Part shown: one piece after another, positions 26,143-35,218 of the stretch
How positions within the stretch are numbered: position 1 is the stretch's first letter
How the letters are laid out: every line of letters begins with the position of its first letter
Assembly (NCBI RefSeq): GCF_021502585.1
Contig: NZ_JAKFGM010000001.1
Coordinates: 868,001 to 932,000 of the forward strand
From: Sphingomonas cremea
GTDB lineage: Bacteria; Pseudomonadota; Alphaproteobacteria; Sphingomonadales; Sphingomonadaceae
Direction: 5' to 3'
Length of the DNA stretch: 64,000 nucleotides
The notes under the pieces: model-generated
Told to the model about the DNA's origin: nothing
Seen by the model: only the letters and a program-made list of their open reading frames with translations
Database searches by the model: none
Made by a program: the position numbers and the translations under genes

Positions 26143-27642
26143 TTAGGACGACGTTGCTTCCTTAAGGCCTTCAAGCGAACGGCGCCGCCCTGGGGCCGCT
26201 GAAAGCGCGCGCTCATAGGCATTGGCGGCCTCTGGCTTGCGGCCCATTGCCAGCAGTTCATCGCCAAGCAGTTCGGCACTCGGCTTTGCAAGAACCGGTG
26301 GGCCGAACGGCGGTGGCAGTTTGCCTTCTGCGTCGGCGCATGCGGACAGAAGGGCAAGCCCGCGTTCGCGGTCGCCTCTGGCAAGCGCAACAACCGCTTC
26401 ACCCTGTGCGACGGCACGATCGAGCCATGCCGCGCTTTCATGGTCGTCGGGCCGCTCAACCGGCATAGCCTTATCAATTGTGACGCGGTCGCGCTTCAGT
26501 TCAGCTAGCGCATGTTCGGCCGCTGCCGCGTCGTTGCGGGCAGCGATTAGTGCGCCGTAATTTAGTTCGAAACGGCCAAGCAGATACGCCTCTACCCCGG
26601 ACGCCGCATGCGAATCCGGCCAATGGCCAGTATCGACGCCCGTCCGAACCGCAATGGTCGCCCAACTGTTGAACGCATTGCGGTCTTCGCCAAGTACGCT
26701 CTTGTCGGTCCCTCCTGCCACTTCGGCCAACGCTTGGCTCCGGCAGACTTGCACGTTTGCGCGGCTGTCTTTGCCTTGCTGGTCAAGCGCATAGATCAGC
26801 CACTCGTTATAGTGTCCACAATTGGCTGGGGGCCTCTTTTCCGCGGCGCGCTGGGCATTGACGACTTTTATTGCCTGAACATTCGTCCTTTCGACCGCCT
26901 CCCAATTTCCAAGCGCGAGATAGATGTGGCTGACCATATGTTGGGCATGCCCGGCGTCAGGAGCGACGTTTGCGTAGCGCCTTGCCGCCCGCAGGCCGAG
27001 CGGCGCGTGAATCGGATCGTCATAGCTGTGAATCAGGTAATGGAGCAGCCCGGGATGGTCGGGATGCAGCTCGAACCCCTCCTCCAGCATCGCCGCGGCC
27101 TTCATGTAGGTTGCGACATCGCGCCCCTCACTTGCGAGCCCAAGGGTCGCAAGGGCAGCGAAGCTTCGTGCATCCACATTGCTGGGATCGGAGACGAAAA
27201 TGGCCATCATTTTCTGATAGTAACGGCGGTCGCGCTCAACCTTGTCGCCATCGCCGTATAGGGTTTCCACCGCATCGAGCCACGCTGCCTCGCGCGGGCT
27301 GCGCGCCTTTGCACTCCGCGCCTCGCGAGTGGGGCCGAGCTTGGCGAGGACGGCCCTTGCCTTGACAGGATCCTGGAACGCCCAGAGCGGATGATTGTAA
27401 GTCATCGCCTCGCCCCAATAGGCCATGACATCGCCAGGGTCAGCCGCCTGCGCCTCGCGAAATGCGGAGGCGGCGTTGCCATATTCGAAATTGTGCAACC
27501 AATAGAGGCCGCGCGCATAGTTTGAGGTCAATAACTTGCTTGCCGCAGGCGGCGCCGATCCGGCATCATGTAGATGTTGCGCCATGGCCGGTACGGCCCC
27601 CAAGGCGCTCACGGCTAGCAAAAATGCAATTCGGCGACCCAT
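26143..27642 (-). CDS. Secreted or periplasmic tetratricopeptide-repeat protein
   Basis: A 499-residue protein with a clear signal peptide (MGRRIAFLLAVSALGAVPAMA) and many helical TPR-like units (YGNAASAFREAQAADPGDVM; KPEAANAYERALSAAPGRRR near the end). The core contains HMVSHIYLALGNWEAVERTN, a segment recurring in this family, whose function I do not know. ATG 27642 is chosen because GGGGGAG lies 7 nt upstream; GTG 27657 is also in frame. It stands alone on the minus strand with uvrC 38 bp downstream. The 396-bp region upstream contains no credible gene. Confidence 0.8.
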   Translation of the reverse strand: MGRRIAFLLAVSALGAVPAMAQHLHDAGSAPPAASKLLTSNYARGLYWLHNFEYGNAASAFREAQAADPGDVMAYWGEAMTYNHPLWAFQDPVKARAVLAKLGPTREARSAKARSPREAAWLDAVETLYGDGDKVERDRRYYQKMMAIFVSDPSNVDARSFAALATLGLASEGRDVATYMKAAAMLEEGFELHPDHPGLLHYLIHSYDDPIHAPLGLRAARRYANVAPDAGHAQHMVSHIYLALGNWEAVERTNVQAIKVVNAQRAAEKRPPANCGHYNEWLIYALDQQGKDSRANVQVCRSQALAEVAGGTDKSVLGEDRNAFNSWATIAVRTGVDTGHWPDSHAASGVEAYLLGRFELNYGALIAARNDAAAAEHALAELKRDRVTIDKAMPVERPDDHESAAWLDRAVAQGEAVVALARGDRERGLALLSACADAEGKLPPPFGPPVLAKPSAELLGDELLAMGRKPEAANAYERALSAAPGRRRSLEGLKEATSS

Positions 27643-28053
27643 GCCTGTCTCCCCCACGACCAGGAGGCTAGGACCGCATTAGTGATGTCGCAAGTTTGGC
27701 GCCGCACTTGGGTCCAGGATCAGGAACCTGTGTGCCCGCCGGCTCCGTCGTTGCCTGGTTTCGTGTTCGCTTCGGCGGAACCCGCCTCAAGTCGAACCAC
27801 TCTGGGCTTGCGCCACTTCTTCTTTTCCAACTTGCTATCCCGTCCGTTCCCAACAATGGGATAGGTTTGCTTAGCGCGATATACAAGTCATTCAATTCTC
27901 TGCGGTTTGTGATTTTTTCCAGCGTGGTGCTGCTCATCGATGAAGGACGAGGGAACGTCCGTTGGGCGCATCCAGTGTGAAACTCGTCGCCCATCCATTG
28001 ACGACTGCGAATCGATCTGGCTGCTTCCACCCATTGCAGGGTTGGAGAGGGCG
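27643..28053. other. Intergenic region without a credible gene
   Basis: About 400 bp between two divergent genes. A 120-codon minus-strand reading frame (27668-28030) exists but shows no family resemblance, no convincing start site and a biased Arg/Pro/Ser composition, so I do not call it. A short inverted repeat, TATCCC with GGGATA, spans about 27836-27863 with a 16-nt spacer. The region should carry promoters for the TPR protein (minus) and the DUF6356 protein (plus). No tRNA-like cloverleaf was seen. Confidence 0.5.
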
Positions 28054-28458
28054 ATGATCGGAAAAACTAGGGCGCACCTGCAGGCGGCGGGTGAAAGCTA
28101 TTGGCAACATTTCCGCTTTGCCACGACCTTTGGACTGCTGGCGACGGCGGCGGGCATTGCAGCTCTAATCCATGCCGTCATTCCGGCTGCTTGCACCAGC
28201 ACTGCCAGCCGGATCGTCCGGCACCTTGGTCATTTGATCGAGGATCGAGGTATGATTGACGCGATTGAACGTGACGCAGTCGAAGCGAGGGCCTTTATCC
28301 TCTTGCTGCTTCTGGCTGCGGTTGTCGTGGCCCCGCTGTGGATCCTCGACGTGCCGACCGGCCTGCGCCTGGTTTACACGATATTGGCTTTCTTGCTTCC
28401 GGCAACGCTGCTGATCAGCAATCCGGATCTTTCGTCCTTTGGGGAGCGGGTCGCCTAA
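28054..28458 (+). CDS. DUF6356-family membrane protein
   Basis: A 134-residue protein with three or four hydrophobic segments. The N-terminus, RAHLQAAGESYWQHFRFATTFG then IAALIHAVIPAACTSTASRIV, matches the DUF6356 pattern known from sphingomonads: a short amphipathic start, a membrane helix and a conserved ASR turn. The usual members end near there; this one carries two additional C-terminal helices (FILLLLLAAVVVAPLWILDV and LVYTILAFLLPATLLI), so it looks extended. The ATG at 28054 has GGAGAGG 3-4 nt upstream. Its stop overlaps the convergent racemase stop by 4 nt. Function unknown. Confidence 0.7.
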   Translation: MIGKTRAHLQAAGESYWQHFRFATTFGLLATAAGIAALIHAVIPAACTSTASRIVRHLGHLIEDRGMIDAIERDAVEARAFILLLLLAAVVVAPLWILDVPTGLRLVYTILAFLLPATLLISNPDLSSFGERVA

Positions 28459-29171
28459 GCGGCAGCTCGTGCCTGTTCCTGCTCGCCAAGCATCCAGTCG
28501 ACTGCCATTCGTGCATGTATGGCCGTTGTGTCATAGACCGGCAGGACGTTGGCGCGGACGTCGACGGCAAGCACTAGCTCGGTACAACCGAGCACGATCG
28601 CCTGCACCTTCTGCTTGCCCAGCTCGGTAATCAAGGTCTTCAGCTTTCGTTGGCTTTCACGGACCACGCGCCCGGCAGCTAGTTCCTCATAGATGATCCG
28701 GTCGACCTCTGTCCGCCACATCGGGTTCAGGTCGATGAGCTGGATCCCGCGACTTTCATAACGTTCGCGGATGAAAGTTTCGGTCTGAACGAAGCGGGTG
28801 CCAAGCAGCGCTACCCTTGTTCGGCCGTCAGAAACGATCCGCTCGGCCGCGGCGTCGCCGATGTGAAGAATTGGAAGCCCGGTCTCTTCGACAATTTCGC
28901 CCCCCACGCGATGCATGGTGTTGGACGCGAGCAGCAACCCCTCCACGCCGCTGGCCTTCAGCCGACGTGCAGCCTCAACCGCACCCTGGGCGACGCCGGC
29001 CCAATCCTCGGCCTGCTGCATCGCTGCAAGGGGTGCGAAATCAAGACTTTCGATCGCCAGCACCGCGCTATGCAGCCCACCAAGTCGATGAGCGATGCCG
29101 CGGTTGATCTGTTCATAATAAAGCGCAGTGGAGGCCCAGCTTGCACCCCCGACGATCCCCAGTTTCTTCAC
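28455..29171 (-). CDS. Aspartate/glutamate racemase family protein (YgeA-like)
   Basis: A 238-residue Asp/Glu racemase fold protein. Two-base racemases use a residue in each lobe. Here the first site reads SNTMH (83-87), with Thr85 where other members have Cys, and the second site is GCTEL with Cys196. The Thr/Cys pairing is that of E. coli YgeA, a broad-specificity amino acid racemase of low activity, so one-direction or weak racemisation is likely. It starts with GTG at 29171 (MKKLGIVGGASW). It is downstream of pntB on the same strand, 93 bp away, with a hairpin in the gap. Confidence 0.85.
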   Translation of the reverse strand: MKKLGIVGGASWASTALYYEQINRGIAHRLGGLHSAVLAIESLDFAPLAAMQQAEDWAGVAQGAVEAARRLKASGVEGLLLASNTMHRVGGEIVEETGLPILHIGDAAAERIVSDGRTRVALLGTRFVQTETFIRERYESRGIQLIDLNPMWRTEVDRIIYEELAAGRVVRESQRKLKTLITELGKQKVQAIVLGCTELVLAVDVRANVLPVYDTTAIHARMAVDWMLGEQEQARAAA

Positions 29172-29187
29172 GCCGTGCCACCCTCCC

Positions 29188-29205
29188 GACTCCCCGCCGG
29201 GAGTC
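29188..29205. repeat. GC-rich inverted repeat between pntB and the racemase gene
   Basis: A perfect 7-bp inverted repeat, GACTCCC and GGGAGTC, with a 4-base loop. It lies between the pntB stop and the racemase start, both on the minus strand. It could fold as a weak intrinsic terminator or transcript-stabilising hairpin, but no uracil run follows on either strand. Both arms also contain a GANTC methylation site, which may be coincidence. Confidence 0.4.
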
Positions 29206-29264
29206 CGGCTGGGGGCTTTAACCCAGATGCGATTTGCCTTCTGGGTGTAGCAGGAAAAGTGCCA

Positions 29265-30728
29265 TTAACCCAAGGCCTTAACGATCTCCTCGACCATTTT
29301 TTTGGCGTCGGCGAGAAGCATCATCGTGTTGTCGCGATAGAATAATTCATTGTCGACGCCGGCGTAACCCACGCCCCCCATCGACCGCTTCACGAACAAG
29401 ACGGTGCGAGCTTTTTCCACGTCCAACACCGGCATACCGTAAATGGGCGACCCCTTGTCGGTCTTGGCGGCTGGGTTGGTGACATCGTTCGCACCAATCA
29501 CAAAGGCGACGTCCGCAGTAGCAAACTCGCTGTTAATGTCCTCCAGTTCGAAAACTTCATCGTAAGGGACATTGGCCTCGGCCAGCAGCACGTTCATATG
29601 CCCCGGCATTCGACCCGCGACGGGATGGATCGCATATTTGACCTCCACCCCTTCCTTTTTCAGCAGGTCGGCCATTTCCCGAAGGATATGCTGCGCCTGG
29701 GCGACCGCCATGCCGTATCCGGGGACGATGATCACCTTGTCCGCTTGCTTCATCAAGAAGGCGGCGTCCTCCGCCGAACCTCGCTTGTAGGGTCGGTCGA
29801 TCGCCTCGGCCGCCCCCGACGAAGCGACCGCGCCAAAGCCGCCGGCTATGACCGAGATGAAACTGCGGTTCATCGCCTTGCACATGATGTAGCTGAGGAT
29901 TGCACCGGATGAGCCGACCAGCGCGCCCGTGATGATCATCGCGCTGTTGTGAAGCGTAAACCCCATCGCCGCCGCGGCCCAGCCTGAGTAGCTGTTGAGC
30001 ATGGAGATGACGACGGGCATGTCGGCCCCGCCAATGGGGATGATCAGGAGGAAGCCAATAGCGAAGCTCAGGGCGGCAAGAGTCCAGAAATCTATTGGGC
30101 TTTGTGAGTCATAGAATCCGAAGAGGAAGAAGAAGATTGCCAGCATCGCGGCAAGGTTGATCCAGTGGCGCGCTGGCAAGAGGATGGGCTTGCCGCTCAT
30201 ATTGCCGTTTAGCTTCAGGAACGCGATGACCGATCCAGAGAAGGTAATGGCGCCAATGGCAACGCCCAGCCCCATCTCAATACGGCTGACGCCCAGGATC
30301 GATCCTGCTGCATCTACGATGCCAAACGCCGACGGATTAAGGAATGCCGCTGAGCCGACCAACACCGCTGCCATGCCGACCAGCGAGTGAAATGCCGCGA
30401 CCAGCTGTGGCATGGCTGTCATCTGAATTCGGCGCGACGTTACCAAGCCGATGGCCGCACCGATCAAGATGGCAATCAAGATTTCGCCAGCAGAGGCTAA
30501 TTCCAGGTTCAGGCTAATTACGTGCCCATCGGACAAAGTCCCCGGCATTCGTGGAGCATGAACTATCAACGTCGTCACCACGGCAATCGCCATGCCGATC
30601 ATGCCGAGGCGGTTGCCGCGCTGGCTGCTTGCCGGGCTCGACAGCCCGCGCAGGGCGAGGATGAAGCAGATCCCTGAAATCAGGTAAGCGATCAGGACCC
30701 AGGATGGGGTCGCCGCGACCTCATGCAT
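29265..30728 (-). CDS. pntB: NAD(P) transhydrogenase subunit beta (domains II and III)
   Basis: A 487-residue membrane subunit of the proton-translocating transhydrogenase, which uses the proton motive force to make NADPH from NADH. The N-terminal half is membrane helices ([20 protein letters not shown] onward, [20 protein letters not shown] in the channel region). The C-terminal NADP-binding domain has [20 protein letters not shown] and VNDVT-like [15 protein letters not shown]. The ATG at 30728 overlaps pntAB by 8 nt. The N-terminal subunit gene pntAA is not adjacent but 2.8 kb away at 33808. Confidence 0.95.
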   Translation of the reverse strand: MHEVAATPSWVLIAYLISGICFILALRGLSSPASSQRGNRLGMIGMAIAVVTTLIVHAPRMPGTLSDGHVISLNLELASAGEILIAILIGAAIGLVTSRRIQMTAMPQLVAAFHSLVGMAAVLVGSAAFLNPSAFGIVDAAGSILGVSRIEMGLGVAIGAITFSGSVIAFLKLNGNMSGKPILLPARHWINLAAMLAIFFFLFGFYDSQSPIDFWTLAALSFAIGFLLIIPIGGADMPVVISMLNSYSGWAAAAMGFTLHNSAMIITGALVGSSGAILSYIMCKAMNRSFISVIAGGFGAVASSGAAEAIDRPYKRGSAEDAAFLMKQADKVIIVPGYGMAVAQAQHILREMADLLKKEGVEVKYAIHPVAGRMPGHMNVLLAEANVPYDEVFELEDINSEFATADVAFVIGANDVTNPAAKTDKGSPIYGMPVLDVEKARTVLFVKRSMGGVGYAGVDNELFYRDNTMMLLADAKKMVEEIVKALG

Positions 30729-31011
30729 CGCGACGCTCCTTCTTCTTGTACATCGCCAGCATTCGGGCCGTGACGGCAAAGCCGCCAAAGATGTTCACGC
30801 TGGCAAGCGCCACGGCCAATAAGCCGAGCCATTTCGACGATGCGCTGCCCGCCGCCGCGGCCGCGATCAGCGCGCCAACGACGATCACCGATGAAATGGC
30901 GTTGGTCACTGACATCAGCGGCGTGTGAAGTGCGGGCGTTACCGACCAGACCACATAATAGCCGACGAAACAGGCCAGCACGAAAATCGACAGGATCGAG
31001 ATGAAGTCCAC
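30721..31011 (-). CDS. pntAB: NAD(P) transhydrogenase subunit alpha part 2 (membrane part)
   Basis: A 96-residue membrane subunit equal to the C-terminal part of E. coli PntA, as expected for the three-gene form of the enzyme in alphaproteobacteria. Three helices are visible: [37 protein letters not shown] and [19 protein letters not shown]; the loop [17 protein letters not shown] is highly conserved. The GTG at 31011 has GGGGGAGG 8 nt upstream, which decides the start over a much longer open frame to 31476. The pntB start lies inside its end. The divergent CHASE2-EAL gene begins 133 bp away. Confidence 0.93.
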   Translation of the reverse strand: MDFISILSIFVLACFVGYYVVWSVTPALHTPLMSVTNAISSVIVVGALIAAAAAGSASSKWLGLLAVALASVNIFGGFAVTARMLAMYKKKERRDA

Positions 31012-31143
31012 GCGGACGGCCTCCCCCAAATGGTGGCCGATGTTCTGGCAAGCCCAGGCGAGGTTGTCGAGGGCGACGGCAAGGGCGCCCCGGTCCGTTA
31101 TTAATCCGTTCACGGTTTCCGATTTGTTAACTCTTTTCTGGGC

Positions 31144-33471
31144 ATGGCCGGAGCGACGACGACAAGGATATGCCCGCCCATGCGATGGCCGAACCGCCGC
31201 AACCGCGAACCCGGGGCAAAACGCCCTGCGAGGATGCTTGCCTGGGCCATCATCGTTGGGATGCTGTTCGGGCTGGTCGGCGCCGGCGAACTTCCCGAGG
31301 ATCGGCTCCGGGTCATCCGCAATCACATCAACGAGCGCCCAGTTAGCGGTGACATCGTGCTGGTCGGGATCGACGAGAAGTCGGTTGGAAAGATCGGACG
31401 CTGGCCCTGGCCGCGCGGGCGATATGCGGAGCTGGTGGACGCGATTGGCGCCGCTGGACCCAAACAACAGGTCCATGACATCATGTTCCCCGACAAGTCG
31501 GATCCGGTTCAGGACCGTATGCTGGTCGACGCACTGGCCCGGAGCGGGAACGTCACGCTTGCCTACCTGCCGCGCTCTGGCGCTCAGGACGGCAAATATG
31601 AAGACGTCCGCCCGCTCGCCGAGTTCAGGCAGTTTTCAAAAATCGGCACGATCGGCCTTCGCTACAATTACGCCAACGAAGCATGGCTCCTGCCACGGGG
31701 AACGCGTCGTGGTATGACCGTCATCCCGTCACTGGCCTCAATTCTGGCTGACCAGACGACGGTCACCGACCAGGAATTCCGGGCAAATTACTCCTTCGAC
31801 CCTGGTTCCATTCCCACCTACAGCGCGGTCGATGTCATGTCGGGACGGGTTGATCCTGCCAGGCTGCGGGGCAAGACTATTATCGTCGGTACGGCTGCCG
31901 AGCGACTTGGGGATCAGTTCATGCTGCCCGGCTGGGGAAAGGCGAGCGGCGTCTTCATCCACATTATTGGCGCGGAAACGCTGAAGGCAGGCACGCCCGT
32001 CGATGTCGGCTGGGTGCCGGCCTTCCTGATTGCCTCGCTACTGGTCGGTTTGGCAGTATCAAGGCGGACCACGGTGCAGGCGGGGATACTTGGCGGCGGA
32101 ACGGTCATGCTGCTCGCGGGACCGCTAATGCTCGAGCGCAATCAGATTTTTGCCGATGTAACGCCTGGCCTGTTTGTCATTCTTTGGGTCGTTATTGGTC
32201 TCGCGATGCAGAATGTGAAGCGCCGCGGGCTGACCAACACCGTCAGCGGACTTCCCAACCTCAATGCGCTTCGCCGAGCCCGGCACGAGCGGGAGCGCCC
32301 GCTGATTGTGGCCCGCGTCCTCAATTATCCGCAAATCGTGTCCACTCTGTCCCAGGCCAACGAGCGAAGCCTGACCGAACAGATTGCCGCTCGGCTGAAA
32401 GTCGGATCCGAAGTATCGACAGTATACCAGGGCGACGAGGGAGTATTCGCCTGGACCGTTCCCGCAGGAACGGCCATTGGCCACCATGTCGAGGCGTTGC
32501 ACGCCCTCTTTCGCAGCCCGGCCAAGGTCGATGGCAAACCGTTCGATATTCCGATCAGCTTCGGCGTTGAAATCGGCAGCGGGCGCTCAATCGCCAACCG
32601 CCTGGGTAGCGCGCTGGTTGCCGCCGACGAGGCGACCGTAGAGGGCCTGAGGTGGAAATATCATGACCCCGAGAGGCTAAAGGATGCCGAATGGCGGCTG
32701 TCGCTTCTCAGCCAGCTTGATGATGCAATCGACTGTGGCCAGGTTTGGGTCGCCTATCAGCCGCAGTTGGACCTGCGCACGAACCGCATGCGGGGCGCCG
32801 AGGCGCTGGCGCGCTGGACCCACCCTGAAAAGGGTCCCATCAGCCCAAGCGAATTCATTGCCGCGGCGGAGCAGAGCGACCGCATCGAAAAGCTGACTTT
32901 CTTCGTGCTTGATCATGCCGTAGCCGCGGCCGCCGCCATCAACCGCGACCATGGCGAATTCCACATGGCCGTAAACCTGTCCGCCCGGATGCTAAGTGAC
33001 AAAACGCTGCCTTCGCGAGTTCGAGAAATACTCGACCGCCACGGTCTCGATCCGGCGCGGCTCACGCTTGAACTGACCGAGACCGCCGAACTGTCGAGCG
33101 GCGCAGACATCGGTCCTCTATTCGACCTGCGTGACCTCGGGATCCGGATTTCGATCGACGACTATGGCACCGGCCTGTCGACGCTCGAATATCTCAAGAA
33201 GATTCCCGCGAGCGAGATCAAGATCGATCAAAGCTTCGTCAAGTCGATGCGCGACCATCGCAGCGATCTGGTCATGGTCCAATCGACAATCGCACTTGCT
33301 CATTCGCTTGGCAGGACGGTTGTCGCAGAAGGAGTCGAGAGCCGGGAAATCCTCGACATGCTTGTCGCGATGAAATGCGAGATTGCCCAAGGCTTTGTTG
33401 TCGGTCGTCCAAGCAGTCTTAACGATTTGTCTAAGCGTCTATTTGGCGAGAGGAAGCGACGAGCTGCCTGA
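31144..33471 (+). CDS. CHASE2 - degenerate GGDEF - EAL protein, c-di-GMP phosphodiesterase
   Basis: A 775-residue signalling protein. A membrane helix (about 31-48) leads to a periplasmic CHASE2 sensor (about 50-285), then three helices (about 292-358), a degenerate GGDEF domain (365-505) in which GGDEF is GDEG (430-433), and a C-terminal EAL domain (530-770). The EAL catalytic set looks intact: EAL at 553-555, then NLSA, ELTE, DDYGTG, KIDQSF and EGVES. It should therefore hydrolyse c-di-GMP, with the GGDEF remnant regulatory at most. It lies on the plus strand between pntAB-pntB and pntAA, splitting that operon. Confidence 0.9.
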   Translation: MAGATTTRICPPMRWPNRRNREPGAKRPARMLAWAIIVGMLFGLVGAGELPEDRLRVIRNHINERPVSGDIVLVGIDEKSVGKIGRWPWPRGRYAELVDAIGAAGPKQQVHDIMFPDKSDPVQDRMLVDALARSGNVTLAYLPRSGAQDGKYEDVRPLAEFRQFSKIGTIGLRYNYANEAWLLPRGTRRGMTVIPSLASILADQTTVTDQEFRANYSFDPGSIPTYSAVDVMSGRVDPARLRGKTIIVGTAAERLGDQFMLPGWGKASGVFIHIIGAETLKAGTPVDVGWVPAFLIASLLVGLAVSRRTTVQAGILGGGTVMLLAGPLMLERNQIFADVTPGLFVILWVVIGLAMQNVKRRGLTNTVSGLPNLNALRRARHERERPLIVARVLNYPQIVSTLSQANERSLTEQIAARLKVGSEVSTVYQGDEGVFAWTVPAGTAIGHHVEALHALFRSPAKVDGKPFDIPISFGVEIGSGRSIANRLGSALVAADEATVEGLRWKYHDPERLKDAEWRLSLLSQLDDAIDCGQVWVAYQPQLDLRTNRMRGAEALARWTHPEKGPISPSEFIAAAEQSDRIEKLTFFVLDHAVAAAAAINRDHGEFHMAVNLSARMLSDKTLPSRVREILDRHGLDPARLTLELTETAELSSGADIGPLFDLRDLGIRISIDDYGTGLSTLEYLKKIPASEIKIDQSFVKSMRDHRSDLVMVQSTIALAHSLGRTVVAEGVESREILDMLVAMKCEIAQGFVVGRPSSLNDLSKRLFGERKRRAA

Positions 33472-33557
33472 ATTGGTTAATTCCTTGCTAACCATTTCCC
33501 TTAAGGTTAATGTCCCCGTCTGCGGCATGAGTCGCCGCGTTACGACAGGGGACGATC
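33472..33557 (+). promoter_or_regulatory. AT-rich leader with CtrA-like half-sites upstream of a micro-ORF
   Basis: The stretch after the CHASE2-EAL stop contains repeated TTAA elements: TTAA at 33477-33480 followed by CTAA after 7 bases, and TTAA at 33501 and 33507. Full CtrA sites are TTAA-N7-TTAA, so these are imperfect. The stretch is less GC-rich than its surroundings and precedes a small ORF with a good ribosome site. A promoter here is plausible but unproven. Confidence 0.35.
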
Positions 33558-33644
33558 ATGAAGTACAAGAAAGCGAGCTCGACCCGGGGCCTTTGGTCTT
33601 GGCTGTTCGGCCATGGCTGGAGCGGAGCTGGCGGCAGCGGCTGA
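33558..33644 (+). CDS. Possible 28-residue micro-protein
   Basis: A 29-codon reading frame from ATG 33558 to TGA 33644. AGGGGA sits about 4-7 nt before the ATG, a good ribosome site. The predicted peptide starts MKYKKASSTRG, then has the tryptophan-rich LWSWLFGHGWSG and ends in Gly, Ser and Ala. It is basic at the N-terminus and amphipathic to hydrophobic after that, as in small membrane-associated peptides. A perfect GC hairpin begins 7 nt after the stop. It is too short for homology judgement, so the call rests on the start signal, the hairpin and the otherwise empty 336-bp gap. Confidence 0.4.
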   Translation: MKYKKASSTRGLWSWLFGHGWSGAGGSG

Positions 33645-33650
33645 ACGAAT

Positions 33651-33669
33651 TCCGGCCGTTAAGGCCGGA
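33651..33669 (+). terminator. Hairpin after the micro-ORF, terminator-like
   Basis: A perfect inverted repeat, TCCGGCC and GGCCGGA, with a GTTAA loop, starts 7 nt after the stop of the 28-residue ORF and is followed by TTTCTG. The stem is strong but the T-run is only three bases, so termination may be partial. It could also serve pntAA transcription from the other side. No gene is visible between 33670 and 33807. Confidence 0.45.
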
Positions 33670-33807
33670 TTTCTGCAGAATTTCGACGATCTGCGACTCG
33701 GCGCGGATCGTCATCCTGCGTGTCTGACACATCGGCGTCGCCATTGCCGAGTGTGCGGCTGAAACAGCCCCGCCTCGACAATGCTTCTGGCACCTAATCG
33801 GAAATTG

Positions 33808-34938
33808 TTACTGGGACGTCTTGAGGCGGTCGTTAACGATTGAGCCTGCCTTGGTTAGCCGGATTGCAGCGACGATCTCGTCGTCATCGGGCAGCACTGG
33901 CCCGCTGGATTCCTTGTCCCAAAAGGCAATAAGGAAGTTGGCCAGGTTGCGCCCAAACAAAGCTGAAGCATCGGCAGCCAGGGAACGCGCCAGCTGAACC
34001 GCGCCAACAATCGTGACGCCATGCCGCTGGACAGTCTCGCCAGCGACGCACCCCTCCACATTGCCTCCGGCTTCGGCCGCCAGGTCGACGATTACGCTGC
34101 CCTTTCTCATGGTCGCCAGTTGCGCGTCGCTAACCAATCGCGGCGCGGGACGGCCCGGAATAAGCGCAGTGGTTATGACGATGTCCTGCTTGGCGATGTG
34201 CCCTGATACCAGCTCGGCTTGTGCCGCCTGGTATTCGGCACTGGTTTCGCTGGCGTATCCGCCCTTCCCTTCGCCCTCAATTCCGGCAACGCCCTCGACG
34301 AAGATCGGCTTCGCGCCAAGCGAGAGGATCTGTTCCTTGGTCGCCGATCTCACATCGGTCGCACTGACCTGGGCTCCCAACCGGCGGCCGGTGGCAATCG
34401 CTTGCAACCCGGCAACTCCCACGCCCATCACAAACAGCTTGGCTGGGCTCACTGTGCCTGCAGCGGTCATCATCATGGGATAGGCACGGCCGTATATCGA
34501 AGCTGCGTCGACGACGGCCTTGTATCCGGCAAGGTTCGATTGGGAAGAAAGTATGTCCATCGACTGGGCGCGGGTAATACGCGGCATCCACTCCATCGCC
34601 AGCGCTTCCAGGCCGGCGGAAGCATAGGCCTTGATTGCGTCACCATGCTTTGGCGGATCGAGCGCGCCAATCAGAAGTGCGCCAGCCTTTGCACCGTCGA
34701 GCGACCCGGGCTCAGGCCCCATCACGCACAATATAATTTCGGCGTCCTTCAGGACGTCCGCGCGCGAACCGATGGTCGCACCCGCAGCCTTGAAATCGTC
34801 ATCCGAAATCGACGCAGCCTCGCCCGCCCCCTGCTCAACGGAAACTGCCGCTCCCAGCCCGGCAAACTTCTTCACCGTTTCGGGGATGGCGGCGACACGG
34901 GTTTCCGCGCCACCTTCACGCAAGACCGCGATCTTCAA
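33808..34938 (-). CDS. pntAA: NAD(P) transhydrogenase subunit alpha part 1 (NAD-binding domain I)
   Basis: A 376-residue soluble subunit that binds NAD(H). Its Rossmann loop is GVGVAGLQAIATGRRLGA (172-189), preceded by the transhydrogenase/AlaDH signature around IYGRAYPMMMTAAGTVSP. GPVLPDDDEIVAAIRLTKAG closes the protein. No ATG is available: a TAG is in frame 9 nt before the TTG at 34938, so the TTG start is forced. It follows the small oxidase-subunit-IV-like gene. The normal partners pntAB and pntB lie 2.8 kb further along the same strand, beyond an opposite-strand EAL gene. Confidence 0.94.
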   Translation of the reverse strand: MKIAVLREGGAETRVAAIPETVKKFAGLGAAVSVEQGAGEAASISDDDFKAAGATIGSRADVLKDAEIILCVMGPEPGSLDGAKAGALLIGALDPPKHGDAIKAYASAGLEALAMEWMPRITRAQSMDILSSQSNLAGYKAVVDAASIYGRAYPMMMTAAGTVSPAKLFVMGVGVAGLQAIATGRRLGAQVSATDVRSATKEQILSLGAKPIFVEGVAGIEGEGKGGYASETSAEYQAAQAELVSGHIAKQDIVITTALIPGRPAPRLVSDAQLATMRKGSVIVDLAAEAGGNVEGCVAGETVQRHGVTIVGAVQLARSLAADASALFGRNLANFLIAFWDKESSGPVLPDDDEIVAAIRLTKAGSIVNDRLKTSQ

Positions 34939-34947
34939 GCGCGCGGC

Positions 34948-35097
34948 CTAATTGGCGATGGTGTAGATGACGATGGCGGCGACGATCGCGGTCGCGATCA
35001 TTCCATATTTGAATAGTTTGAGAAAACCCGAATAATTGCGCTCGTGCGCCGGGTAATCCATCTCGGTTGCAGTCGGGTGGGCCTGTTCGTCGGCCAT
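34948..35097 (-). CDS. aa3-type cytochrome c oxidase subunit IV-like small protein
   Basis: A 49-residue protein from ATG 35097 with GGGGA about 8 nt upstream. It has a hydrophilic start (MADEQAHPTATEMDYPAHE) and one membrane helix (MIATAIVAAIVIYTIA) preceded by NYSGFLKLFKYG. This is the layout of the bacterial aa3 oxidase subunit IV family, which is often encoded directly before pntAA in alphaproteobacteria. Its role in oxidase assembly or stability is little studied. The stop is 9 nt before the TTG start of pntAA. Confidence 0.75.
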   Translation of the reverse strand: MADEQAHPTATEMDYPAHERNYSGFLKLFKYGMIATAIVAAIVIYTIAN

Positions 35098-35218
35098 GCT
35101 TTCGTCCCCTTTGGAATTTTGCCTCGGCCGGCGTCTTAACAAGCCTACTGCTGCTGCCCAAGCGCCTTTTTTCGCTGCGCTTAAGAGGAGCTTTACTCCT
35201 TTGCGTTAGATTCGTCTC

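Noticed and set aside
27668-28030. 120-codon minus-strand frame upstream of the TPR protein
   Set aside because: No recognisable domain, no ribosome site I can defend, and an amino acid composition typical of non-coding GC-rich frames.
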